From contig OX337229.1 in assembly GCA_946965045.2 (NCBI GenBank), positions 4,216,001 to 4,280,000 of the forward strand: a stretch of 64,000 bases of DNA. The letters are read 5' to 3'. Shown in pieces: positions 10,765 through 19,494 of this stretch. Position 1 is the stretch's first letter. Every line of letters starts with the position of its first letter. Under the pieces are notes generated by a model that did not search any database, was not told the DNA's origin, and worked only from the letters and a program-made list of their open reading frames with translations. Made by a program: the position numbers and the translations under genes. This stretch comes from Epithemia pelagica (Eukaryota; Bacillariophyta; Bacillariophyceae; Surirellales; Surirellaceae).

Positions 10765-13700
10765 TGACGGCGGAACCCCAAGTTCGAGTCAAGGTAACCA
10801 AGGACGAGGACGAAGGGGACGAGGGCGCGGTCGAGGTGGACGAGGAGGACGTGGTGGTCGCGGTGGTTACGCTACCGACCCCAGTACGTTCAAAGGAAAC
10901 ACTGACAACATGAACGGTCATGTTTTTCAAGTTTTTTATGAGTGTAATGACAAGCGACAGTTTACACGAACAATTGAGGCACTAGAAGAATACTTCGCAA
11001 AGAATTTGAAGCATGCAGGAGATATGACTACTCTAACAAGAGAGCTGAAGAACCCGACAATTGAAGAACCACCGGATTTGCCCGAAGAAGAAACCAGTCG
11101 CCTCAAGGTAGCGATTTTCGAGAAGAAGGTTGCCGCATACGTGACGCGTTGCGACATCCTTGAGAGTAACCTGCAAGCGGCATATGCGGTCATATGGGGT
11201 CAGTGTAGTGAAGCCATGAAGGCCAAGCTCCAAGGCCTCGAAAAGTATAACACTGCTCGCGATACGTGCGACTGTGGTTGGTTGATGACTCAAATCAAGG
11301 CAATTCGACACAAGTTTGAAGAAAAACGCTACGGGTACTCATCACTCAACGACGCATACACGAACTTTTACATGCATCGACAGCAAGCAGAAGAAAGTCT
11401 CGCCGATTACCTCCACCAATTCAAAGAAAACATCGACGTCTTGGAACATTATGGTGGGTCGGTCGGAATTGATAAAGGCTCCCAAGAATTAGTGGAGAAG
11501 TACTTGGACCCCGACGAGTCCACTTCCTCCGATGAGAAGAAACGGATCAGTCGTGAGCGCGCCCTTGCCATCCAATTTTTAAAGGGTGCTGATCGAAAGA
11601 GATTTGGTAACTTGTTGATTGAATTGGAAAATCAGTTCACCCGGGGAACCGACCAATACCCTCCAGACCTAACATCCGCCTACGGGATGCTGGTCAGTTA
11701 CCGTGGTCCGAAGCAGGCTCCCACCGCTTCCCAATCCTCTGGGACACCAGCTTTGATCCCTGCCGGTGGTGGTGGTGGCTTACAATTTGCTCAAACCACA
11801 TCCCCTGTCCCTGGTCTCGACGGCATCCTCCATGAGAACATTACGTGTTTTCATTGTCAGGGGCCTGGTCATTACGCCAGTCAGTGCCCTCTGCGCAGCG
11901 ATGATAATGGTACTACCAGTGGGACCCGTGGTAATTCGGGCGTCACCATGCTCCAACAACATGACTCCTCCCCCTCTTCGTACAATTTCACCTTCGCCCT
12001 TGTTGATTGTTGTTTTTCACAACCACCACGATGTTCCATCCCCGACACCTGGGTTTTACTTGATAGTCAGTCGACTATTTCGGTCTTTCGGAATGCCTCC
12101 CTTCTTTCCAACATTCGGCCCTCGACCCATCCGTTGACCGTCTACACCAATGGTGGTCACCAGGTGTCCCGACTCCTCGGCGACATTCCCAACTTTGGCG
12201 AGGTCTGGTACAACCCCCAGTCCTTGGCCAACATCCTCTCCCTCGCCGCCGTTCGGCAAAGATGCCGCATCACTATGGACACTGCCGGTGATCCTTCCAT
12301 CTCAGTCCATCGTCGTGATGGCTCGGTAATGATTTTTCGTGAAAGTGCGATGGGACTTTACTATTTTGATGTTGCAGACCCGTCTAACTTTATTAACTCT
12401 ACCTCTACTCCCTATCTGTTCCTTAACTCGGTCCCTCGTAATGCGACTGGTTTTTCGCCCCGGGAGGTCGAAGGAGCGGATCGTGCCCGTACTCTGTACA
12501 GACAACTCGGTCGCCCCTCCCAACGCGATTTCCTCGACGCCCTCACCAACAACGTCATCCGAAACTGTCCCGTCACCCCCGAAGATGCACGACGCGCCCT
12601 CCAAATTTACGGACCGGACCCCGCCACCCTCAAAGGAAAGACAGTGAAACGACCAACGGCCGCCGTGCCTCAACAGACGATAACGGACATTCGCGACCAC
12701 ATCAAACAAGAACACAAGCGCGTGACAATCTGCGCGGACAATTTTTACGTCCAAGGGCTCATTTTTTGCCACACTTTTTCGAGACACATCAATTTCCGCA
12801 CCGTTGCGGCCATAGCAAACAGGCGAAAGACAACGTTGGAGCAAGAACTAAGGGATGTATTTCACCTTTACAAGTCCCGCGGCTTCGAAGTGGTAGACCT
12901 CCACGCGGACAACGAGTTTGCGCCCCTCCAAAACAGCATTCGACCAGTCATAGCCAACATCGTCGCCGCCGATGACCATGTGGGCCAAGTCGAACGATCC
13001 ATTCGCACGATTAAGGAGCGAGTGCGATCAACGGTCCATGGCCTCCCTTTCCGACGGTATCCAGTCCTCATGGTACGCGAGCTCGTATCCCATGCGGTCC
13101 GGACCTTGAACCAGCTCCCCAACCGAAAAGGAATCTCACCCACCATGAGTCCACGAAAAATCATCACTGGACTACCGGATCCTGACTACAATAGCATGAG
13201 GATAGAATTTGGGCAATATGCCCAGGTTTTTGAGGAGCGACGCAGAACAAGCACAACAGAACCGCGTACCATCGGCGCCATCGCCCTCAACCCCACTGGA
13301 AACGCACAAGGGAGCTACTACTTCATGTCCCTCGCGACCGGAGCGCGAATCTCCCGACACCAGTGGACGGAAGTACCAATCACCCAAGACGTCATCAACC
13401 GGGTGGAAGAGTTGGCAGCCGAACAAGAACAACCCATCATTAACGGCGAGCTCGTTTTTGAATGGGCACCCAATGTCCCGATCGAAGACCCTGAAAACAT
13501 TGACGATGCAGCGGACGATGACGATGAAGAAAACGACGGAAATAATGATCTCCACAACGATGAAGATGAAGGAGCGATTTCCGATGAGGACAATGAAGAC
13601 GACCCCGATGTGGACGAAGGAGCGAACGAAAATAGCTCCGACAGCGACGAACCATCGGAGCCTCCCATGGTATCAACCACGGACGAGGACAGCACAACAG

Positions 13701-14248
13701 AAGATGAATCTGATGTTGGTGCCGTCGATGAAACGGCCGAAGATGAAGGAGCGTACGACCACGACGACGATGTCGACGAGGAAGAAGTGGAAGATGAAGG
13801 AGCGCAAATTGAGGAGCGCGAGGAGTTCCCAGACGTATCTGAAGAATACGAGGATGACCATGACATGGACGAACCAACCGACAACGCCGAGACCAGACAC
13901 GAATATAACCTTCGAGGCAACCGGGAGCGATCGTACGCCCATCGGCTCGATCATCAGATGGACATGACGGATGGTGCAACCTCCTATTTACACGCGCAAT
14001 TCCTGCAACAGGCCATCAAACACGCCACAACCAACGTGAATGATCGGACACCCATCCACTCTTTGATGGCAAACTTCATTTTTACTCAGATGTCCGCGAA
14101 GGCAGGCATTAAGAAACATGGACAACGTGCTATCGATGCACTCTTGAAAGAGTTCACTCAGTTGGACAACCAAGATACTTTCGACCCACAGGATGCATCC
14201 AAATTAACCCCCCAACAAAAAAGGCTGCCCTACGATCAGTCAACGTAA
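10691..14248 (+). CDS. Copia A gag-protease-integrase polyprotein
   Basis: 1185 residues from ATG 10691. Order: Pro/Ser/Thr-rich start and an RGG box (residues about 36-58), a gag capsid-like helical region (about 75-340), one CCHC zinc knuckle (CFHCQGPGHYASQC, about 385), an aspartic-protease-like region starting WVLLDSQSTISVF (DSQ in place of DS/TG), and an integrase with acidic residues in CADNF, HADNEF and GQVERSIRTIKE. A strongly acidic spacer of about 120 residues with repeated EDEGA units follows, and the frame ends at TAA 14246-14248 soon after the beginning of the RT region. The HHCC zinc-binding block normally preceding copia integrase is not obvious. The rest of pol continues in the -1 frame. 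Confidence 0.88.
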   Translation: MSNTQGSNPSSPGGAPTTPGTTPPNDGGTPSSSQGNQGRGRRGRGRGRGGRGGRGGRGGYATDPSTFKGNTDNMNGHVFQVFYECNDKRQFTRTIEALEEYFAKNLKHAGDMTTLTRELKNPTIEEPPDLPEEETSRLKVAIFEKKVAAYVTRCDILESNLQAAYAVIWGQCSEAMKAKLQGLEKYNTARDTCDCGWLMTQIKAIRHKFEEKRYGYSSLNDAYTNFYMHRQQAEESLADYLHQFKENIDVLEHYGGSVGIDKGSQELVEKYLDPDESTSSDEKKRISRERALAIQFLKGADRKRFGNLLIELENQFTRGTDQYPPDLTSAYGMLVSYRGPKQAPTASQSSGTPALIPAGGGGGLQFAQTTSPVPGLDGILHENITCFHCQGPGHYASQCPLRSDDNGTTSGTRGNSGVTMLQQHDSSPSSYNFTFALVDCCFSQPPRCSIPDTWVLLDSQSTISVFRNASLLSNIRPSTHPLTVYTNGGHQVSRLLGDIPNFGEVWYNPQSLANILSLAAVRQRCRITMDTAGDPSISVHRRDGSVMIFRESAMGLYYFDVADPSNFINSTSTPYLFLNSVPRNATGFSPREVEGADRARTLYRQLGRPSQRDFLDALTNNVIRNCPVTPEDARRALQIYGPDPATLKGKTVKRPTAAVPQQTITDIRDHIKQEHKRVTICADNFYVQGLIFCHTFSRHINFRTVAAIANRRKTTLEQELRDVFHLYKSRGFEVVDLHADNEFAPLQNSIRPVIANIVAADDHVGQVERSIRTIKERVRSTVHGLPFRRYPVLMVRELVSHAVRTLNQLPNRKGISPTMSPRKIITGLPDPDYNSMRIEFGQYAQVFEERRRTSTTEPRTIGAIALNPTGNAQGSYYFMSLATGARISRHQWTEVPITQDVINRVEELAAEQEQPIINGELVFEWAPNVPIEDPENIDDAADDDDEENDGNNDLHNDEDEGAISDEDNEDDPDVDEGANENSSDSDEPSEPPMVSTTDEDSTTEDESDVGAVDETAEDEGAYDHDDDVDEEEVEDEGAQIEEREEFPDVSEEYEDDHDMDEPTDNAETRHEYNLRGNRERSYAHRLDHQMDMTDGATSYLHAQFLQQAIKHATTNVNDRTPIHSLMANFIFTQMSAKAGIKKHGQRAIDALLKEFTQLDNQDTFDPQDASKLTPQQKRLPYDQST

Positions 14249-15960
14249 TCAAGGAGAAACGTTGTGGAAAGTTGAAGGGACGTTCATGTGCGGACGGTCG
14301 ACCACAACGGACCCTGTACGACAAAAGTGAAACCGCATCACCAGCGCTTTCGGTGGATGCCCTCATCATGTCCCTCGTCATCGACGCACAAGAACGACGA
14401 AAGGTTATCACGGCCGACATTGCCGGTGCCTATCTCAACGCCTATATGAAAGACTTCGTTCTAATGCGACTGACAGGAGAGGTCGTTGACATTTTTTGCA
14501 AACTGGACAAGAAATACGAGAAGTACGTCGTCATAGAGGATGGCGTGAAAGTACTATATGTACGCCTCAACAAGGCGCTATACGGATGTGTACAATCCGC
14601 ATTGCTTTGGTATGAATTGTTTGCGTCGACTCTGAAAGAAATGGGTTTTGAGCTAAACCCTTATGATCCGTGTGTCGCGAACAAGATCATTAACGGCAAA
14701 CAGTGCACTATCACTTGGTATGTGGACGATCTCAAGGCGTCCCACGTGGAAGAAGAAGTCGTCGAACAAATTATCGACACGATCGAGGCAAAATTCGGGA
14801 AGATGACAGTATGCAGAGGAAACAAACACACGTATCTAGGAATGAACATCACAATCAACGAAAACGGCACGGTCAGCATCCTAATGCCGCAATACATAAA
14901 GGAAGCAATCGAAATGTTCGGTGAAGACGTGTCCCAAGGAGCATCCTCACCTGCAAAGAAGGGCCTTTTCAACATCAAAAGTGCGCCCGATTTGGATCCG
15001 AAACGGAAGGAGAAATTCCACAGCATCGTCGCCAAACTGCTCTATTTGTCACAAAGGTCAAGAATTGACATTCAAACGGCAATCGCTTTCCTCTGTACAC
15101 GCGTTTCAAAGGCCACCACTGAGGATTGGGACAAACTCAGACGAGTGCTTCAGTACTTACATGCTACCGAAGAGATGGAGTACATCGTGGGAGCGGATGA
15201 CGTCCCAAACCTTCTCAACTGGGTGGACGCATCATTTGCGGTGCACGAAGACATGAAAAGCCACACAGGAGGCGCGATGTCACTGGGACGAGGTGCCATC
15301 ATGGCAAAATCAAGGAAGCAAAAACTTAACACGAAAAGTTCTACGGAAGCGGAGGTTGTTGGGGCCAGTGATTACCTCCCGAATACCCTATGGGCTAAAC
15401 GGTTTCTCGAGGCCCAAGGGTACGATATTAAGAGCACACGCTTTGCACAAGACAACCAAAGCGCTATACGACTCGAGAAAAATGGAAGGGCATCGGCAGG
15501 AAAACAATCAAGGCATGTGGACATCCGATATTTCTTCATTAAGGATCAAGTCCAACAAGAAAAGATCGACATCCACTACTGCCCCACCGAGGAGATGCTA
15601 GCGGATTTCTACACAAAACCACCACAAGGAGCACTTTTCAACAAATTCCGAGACGTACTGTTGGGACACAAACCCATCAGCACTCTACAAACACGCGACG
15701 TCCCCACGTCTTGTGAGGAGCGTGTTGGAAATAATGAGCAAGAAAGAAAACACTGCGACGCGGGAACGCCTGACGAAACAAGACCAAAGACAATGCGAGC
15801 AAGACCAAAGACAATGAAGAATATTATGGAGAATAAAGCGAGCAGGACGAGCCCCGCACGCGTGACATACGCTGACGTAGTCAGAAGAGGAAAGGCGAAC
15901 AAATCGCCAACAAATGAGTCTAGAGCTCATTCTTTGGAAACAATCAAGCCAGTAAATTAG
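14221..15960 (+). CDS. Copia A reverse transcriptase and RNase H (-1 frame)
   Basis: About 580 codons, entered from the preceding frame at the A6 tract 14217-14222; no ATG is needed. RT blocks are clear: DALIMSLVIDAQERRKVI, then TADIAGAYLNA, the basic LNKALYGCVQSALLWY, and the catalytic WYVDDLKASH. RNase H follows, with NWVDASFAVHEDMKSHTGG, the TKSSTEAEVVGASD block and DNQSAI; all expected carboxylates appear present. The frame passes the 3' LTR boundary and stops inside the LTR at 15958-15960, so the last about 80 residues are LTR-encoded. This segment looks intact. Whether it is expressed depends on frameshifting, or on the shift being a lesion or assembly error. Confidence 0.88.
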   Translation, partial: KAALRSVNVIKEKRCGKLKGRSCADGRPQRTLYDKSETASPALSVDALIMSLVIDAQERRKVITADIAGAYLNAYMKDFVLMRLTGEVVDIFCKLDKKYEKYVVIEDGVKVLYVRLNKALYGCVQSALLWYELFASTLKEMGFELNPYDPCVANKIINGKQCTITWYVDDLKASHVEEEVVEQIIDTIEAKFGKMTVCRGNKHTYLGMNITINENGTVSILMPQYIKEAIEMFGEDVSQGASSPAKKGLFNIKSAPDLDPKRKEKFHSIVAKLLYLSQRSRIDIQTAIAFLCTRVSKATTEDWDKLRRVLQYLHATEEMEYIVGADDVPNLLNWVDASFAVHEDMKSHTGGAMSLGRGAIMAKSRKQKLNTKSSTEAEVVGASDYLPNTLWAKRFLEAQGYDIKSTRFAQDNQSAIRLEKNGRASAGKQSRHVDIRYFFIKDQVQQEKIDIHYCPTEEMLADFYTKPPQGALFNKFRDVLLGHKPISTLQTRDVPTSCEERVGNNEQERKHCDAGTPDETRPKTMRARPKTMKNIMENKASRTSPARVTYADVVRRGKANKSPTNESRAHSLETIKPVN

Positions 15961-16021
15961 GATCATTTTCGACTTTACAGTATAGTGGGCAAAGCTGACG
16001 GCTACGACACTCTACTCAACA
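15723..16021 (+). repeat. 3' LTR of copia A
   Basis: 299 bp, TGTTGG...CAACA, followed immediately by TSD TCGTG (16022-16026). It also supplies the pol stop codon. Confidence 0.95.
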
Positions 16022-16445
16022 TCGTGTTGTTATCGCGGTGGAAGGAATGAGATATGCCGGCCGACTGGAACCAGGAAAAAGGTATGGGGGTGGTTCACAG
16101 AAACTACAACCTCAAAACCACCCCCGCTAGGGGGTAGAGGGATGAGGGCTGACGGATTTGACACCTTGGTGTCAAGACCATGGGGGAGATCCAACGGAAC
16201 TGCGTAGGCATCCATTCTGATCTCCCCGCTCGGGATTGTGGATCACCCAACGCGAACATCTGCTTTGCTTTCAAGTCCATCTGTCACGCGATAGATATAG
16301 CCATCGTCTTGTTGTGTAAGCGTTGACTTCGCTCACTCAACTCCACCGCTGAGCCATTCGATTTACGTGTTGTCAAAAACACCAAGCTCCATCATATTGA
16401 AAACATTCGCGGACGTGTACGAACCTATATCTACCGAATCCAACC

Positions 16446-16994
16446 ATGTCCTCGTTATCATCATTCCTCTTGGTGATCCTGGCTGCTTCCCCGGCAACGA
16501 TACAGGCATGGGGGCGACCACTTTTCTTTGAACCCATGCGTAGCAGCAAGGGTGGGGGCTTTGGAAGGGCCACCACTTTTATTCAAGCCTCCCAACGGCA
16601 TTCCCACACTCATGAACAACATCAGGACGATGAGGAATTGGAGCACGTTACGGTTGCGGACAGCAGTAACCGAGCAGTCGTGAAACAGAAAAAGAGCACT
16701 ACCCTCTTCAACGACTTTTTGGATAGTCCAGGTGGAGGCGGATTGATTGGAGAATTATTTTACCCTGAACCGCTTCTTTGGCAACCCATTACGAACGAGG
16801 ATGATGAGGAGGACGAAGATTATTCTTTGGAGAACGATGAAGATTTCTACGTGGATGACATGGTAGATTGTTATATTTCCGAGGAATTCAAGGTGGATGA
16901 GAAAGTGGCGGCCGAAGCCTTTGAATATCTTGGAATCAAACGAGTGGAGCCAATTCCACTACCGTCCTATGAAACGGTTGGGGAATTCGAGTAA
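16446..16994 (+). CDS. Small acidic protein with plastid-type or secretory leader
   Basis: 182 residues, unrecognised. The N-terminus (MSSLSSFLLVILAASPATIQ then A|WGRP) is a good signal peptide with an aromatic residue at +1. It is followed by a basic, Ser/Gly-rich, acid-free stretch (MRSSKGGGFGR) as in diatom bipartite plastid presequences, although the +1 residue is W rather than the usual F. After a His-rich segment the protein is very acidic (NEDDEEDEDYSLENDEDFY) and ends in a short helical tail. No catalytic motif is visible. It lies 312 bp from the right end of the TA-flanked element. Plastid or ER destination is inferred. Confidence 0.72.
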   Translation: MSSLSSFLLVILAASPATIQAWGRPLFFEPMRSSKGGGFGRATTFIQASQRHSHTHEQHQDDEELEHVTVADSSNRAVVKQKKSTTLFNDFLDSPGGGGLIGELFYPEPLLWQPITNEDDEEDEDYSLENDEDFYVDDMVDCYISEEFKVDEKVAAEAFEYLGIKRVEPIPLPSYETVGEFE

Positions 16995-17774
16995 AGCCGC
17001 ACGAAAGAAGGTGACGCTGAAGATGAAACCAAAGTGTCTCGCACGATGTGATGCGCAGTAAATTACATAATGGATTGCCGAGATCCTCGTACCGCTCCAT
17101 GAACCCCGTTTTATTTCCAAAACTCTTGGTTGATGAATGAGCCAGCAATCGCTGATACCATGTGCTTTTCCCCCTTGCATGGCAATGCTTTCATTATGGT
17201 GAAGAGACCACGAGACGTGCAACGAATGTTCGGCAGCAAGCCCTCTTGACAGTATCATAACTTCTTACAAATATGAAGAAACATGGGTCAAACTCGATAT
17301 CGCTGATGAATCATACCCAAGAGTACGTTCCTCTCAAGGATTGTCCCATGTATTAATACACTTTATAAACTTACATTAGACCTTAGCTTCATTGCTGTCT
17401 CACCTCGGTAGATTCACAATCGTAGCGCAGATTTTTTAGTCTTTTGACAAGAACTATATATCACGCCGCGACAGGGGTGAAACATGTGACTTTGTTTTCG
17501 ATTTGGATCGATCACCACGTTCTGTGGTTTTCCGATTGTCGAAAGATAGTTCATCCTCAATCACCAAATAATTGAAGTGATCCGAATCCAATCAAAAGTG
17601 AACGATACGTCCATGTGGAAATGCAATCTATTTGTGCAGTAAGCAACGAATGGTCAAACTGAAAGGAAGGCCTCAACTCTCAAATTGATGTCAACATGCA
17701 AACGATTCAAAAGTGTTACAGATCAAGTATACTTTGGAACCGAACCCGATATCGCTTCTTTCGTGATGACATTT
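16995..17774. other. Intergenic region between convergent genes
   Basis: 780 bp, AT-rich, between the small acidic protein and the minus-strand hydrolase-fold gene. I see no gene, RNA or repeat. Confidence 0.5.
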
Positions 17775-19196
17775 CTACATGTCACGATCCGGTTCTGCGG
17801 CATTCTGACTGTTGGTAGTGGTAGGAGGTGACAGCTTGGTTGTGCCTGTCGTGGTGGTGCTGTTGCTGGACGCTGTCGTAGAATTTGCAACAGAAGTCTC
17901 AGAAGATGTTTCTTTCAGTCCCCAATCTTGCGCAACGTTAAAGAGCAAAGTGGGATTGCGAAGAGGACCTCCAAGAAAGGTCATAATTTCGTGACATTGG
18001 GCCCATTCTTCGATTTGTACGACGCTTCCACCATAACATCTTCGGACCAGCCATTCAATCGCATCAAAGGGTGCAACCTTGTCGGCCAAACAGGCATGAA
18101 TCTTGATGGGAATGATAGGAGAGGACGACGGTTCTTGTGTATTTTGGTTGTCGCCATTTTCCACAACAAGTCCGCAGCCACTTTGTTGCGCAAAGACATC
18201 ACAGACACGAGATTGCCAGACAGGGCTCGTACCTAACCGTGCATCGATTGGCATAGCAAGTCGAGTCCAACCAGCCTCTTCCATTTCCATGGCGACTCGA
18301 CACATTTCTTGATAATCGTCAGGGTCCTTCCAATCTCCCTTTTCCTTTTCGGAATCGGAAAACAGCGACTCCAAGGTGGACGGTTTCAGAAAGAGGGGCA
18401 TGAGAGTGGATTTGAGACTGGCGGCTAAACCGGTGGAAGCCCGCAACATCCAACTCCCTACGGCATGTCCCAATCGGGCAATTCTCCACGAATCCGGACA
18501 CAGTGTACTCGCAAACGGAGCAACCATGGTTAGACCGCATAATTCTATATCACCACCATTTCCACCAACAGTTCCGTCCTCCTGTTTGGACGGCAATAGG
18601 CGAAGCGCTACCTGGACCGCAAAAGGATGTCCCAAGCAAATGGGCAACAAGTACACCTTGGTTTTGCGGCTCCCCTTGTTCTCGTTGCTATGATGATGTT
18701 GCAACACATCTAGCACATCTTGTGCATGGCATTGGATACGTTGCAAGTATCGTTCTCCGGGGGAAAGATGTCGTCTTCGGGGTACGTCTCCGCCAGTGAC
18801 ATTTTCATCGCTGTCGTTGGTATGGAACGGAACATCTGACGTGACACCAGCCAATGGGCGATCCACCACCAACACATTGGCCTGCAACGAGTCTAAGGCA
18901 CCGGCGCGATACAAGGATTGTACGATCATACTGCAACCGCTCATGGCAGGAAACATAACGATAGTCTTGTCTCGGTGAATGGGATCCGACGGCAAGGACA
19001 GGGCATAACCAATCCGTCTCTTGACCTCCTCATTTTTGTTGTCTGGACTTGTGTTTGTGGTTTCCAGAGTGTGAAAAATAGAAGGATCGCTGTCCATGAT
19101 GGACTCAACCTTATTGGACGGCATGGTACTATCGGATTGACAGGAGAGGCAAGAATCGGATGAATTCGCTGCTATTTTGGAGAAAAGAGATGTCAT
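17775..19196 (-). CDS. Alpha/beta-hydrolase-fold protein lacking the nucleophile
   Basis: 473 residues from ATG 19196. An N-terminal Ser-rich stretch precedes an alpha/beta-hydrolase-like core: an oxyanion-type strand (KTIVMFPAMSGCSMI), a strand and loop at NVLVVDRPLAG, and the elbow at about residues 187-193 (CLGHPFA). A canonical elbow reads GHSxG; here Ser is Pro191 and the last Gly is Ala. The Asp strand (HACLADKVAPFDA) and the late His (QCHEIMTFLGG) are still present. A Ser/Thr/Asn-rich tail ends the protein. I infer a non-catalytic relative, perhaps a binding or regulatory protein; the fold assignment itself is moderately secure. The two flanking genes show no functional link. Confidence 0.66.
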   Translation of the reverse strand: MTSLFSKIAANSSDSCLSCQSDSTMPSNKVESIMDSDPSIFHTLETTNTSPDNKNEEVKRRIGYALSLPSDPIHRDKTIVMFPAMSGCSMIVQSLYRAGALDSLQANVLVVDRPLAGVTSDVPFHTNDSDENVTGGDVPRRRHLSPGERYLQRIQCHAQDVLDVLQHHHSNENKGSRKTKVYLLPICLGHPFAVQVALRLLPSKQEDGTVGGNGGDIELCGLTMVAPFASTLCPDSWRIARLGHAVGSWMLRASTGLAASLKSTLMPLFLKPSTLESLFSDSEKEKGDWKDPDDYQEMCRVAMEMEEAGWTRLAMPIDARLGTSPVWQSRVCDVFAQQSGCGLVVENGDNQNTQEPSSSPIIPIKIHACLADKVAPFDAIEWLVRRCYGGSVVQIEEWAQCHEIMTFLGGPLRNPTLLFNVAQDWGLKETSSETSVANSTTASSNSTTTTGTTKLSPPTTTNSQNAAEPDRDM

Positions 19197-19494
19197 GACA
19201 AGGATGTACCGTTACAAAAAAGATTTTTCCATGATCAAATTGCAAAAGGGCGGGTTAGCTACTTTCGTAGCTACGGCTAGCTGCTAGGAGTAGCTATGAG
19301 CAGGTACTCCTCTAGGTCCTCGTGACAACCGATGTAGAGCATCCGGCGAAAGACTCATCTCCTACCTACCTAATTGCAATCTTGACAGAATCTCGTCAAC
19401 GCTTTATAGAGACATTTCCTCTAGAGCAGAGTTGAGGAGTACACATGGGCCTGGAACAAACAATAATTTAGATAATATTTCAGGATTATATCGT
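19197..19494. other. Intergenic spacer
   Basis: About 300 bp between two minus-strand genes. It contains short GTAGCTAC/GCTAGC inverted motifs near 19257-19290 and nothing else recognisable. Confidence 0.45.

Larger units (their letters stand above)
9732..16021 (+). mobile_element. Ty1/copia LTR retrotransposon A, 6.3 kb
   Basis: Bounded by two 299-bp LTRs (TGTTGG...CAACA) and a perfect 5-bp target duplication TCGTG (9727-9731 and 16022-16026). I noticed one LTR difference (CTGCAACG versus CTGCGACG), so the insertion is young. Gene order is a small ORF1, then gag, protease and integrase in one frame, then RT and RNase H in the -1 frame. Integrase before RT is the copia order. No TGG-initial primer-binding site follows the 5' LTR (sequence TTGTTTCCAAAGAAAATC), so priming may use an internal tRNA site, as in some other copia elements. 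A purine-rich GTGAGGAG lies just before the 3' LTR. Confidence 0.93.
9100..16134. mobile_element. TA-flanked long-TIR element interrupted by copia element A
   Basis: The left end (9100 to about 9222) and right end (about 16022-16134) are inverted repeats of about 115 bp beginning with the near-palindrome CCCCCTAGCGGGGGTGG. TA dinucleotides flank both sides (9098-9099 and 16135-16136), as expected for Tc1/mariner-like insertion. Without the nested retrotransposon and one copy of its 5-bp duplication the element would be about 740 bp. The rest (9223-9731) has no convincing coding sequence, so it is a MITE-like, non-autonomous copy. The retrotransposon inserted almost at the inner edge of the right repeat. 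Confidence 0.78.

Noticed and set aside
13318-13979. Long minus-strand Ser-rich ORFs in copia A
   Set aside because: Antisense of the acidic GAN/GAY repeat in the gag-integrase polyprotein; shadow frames.
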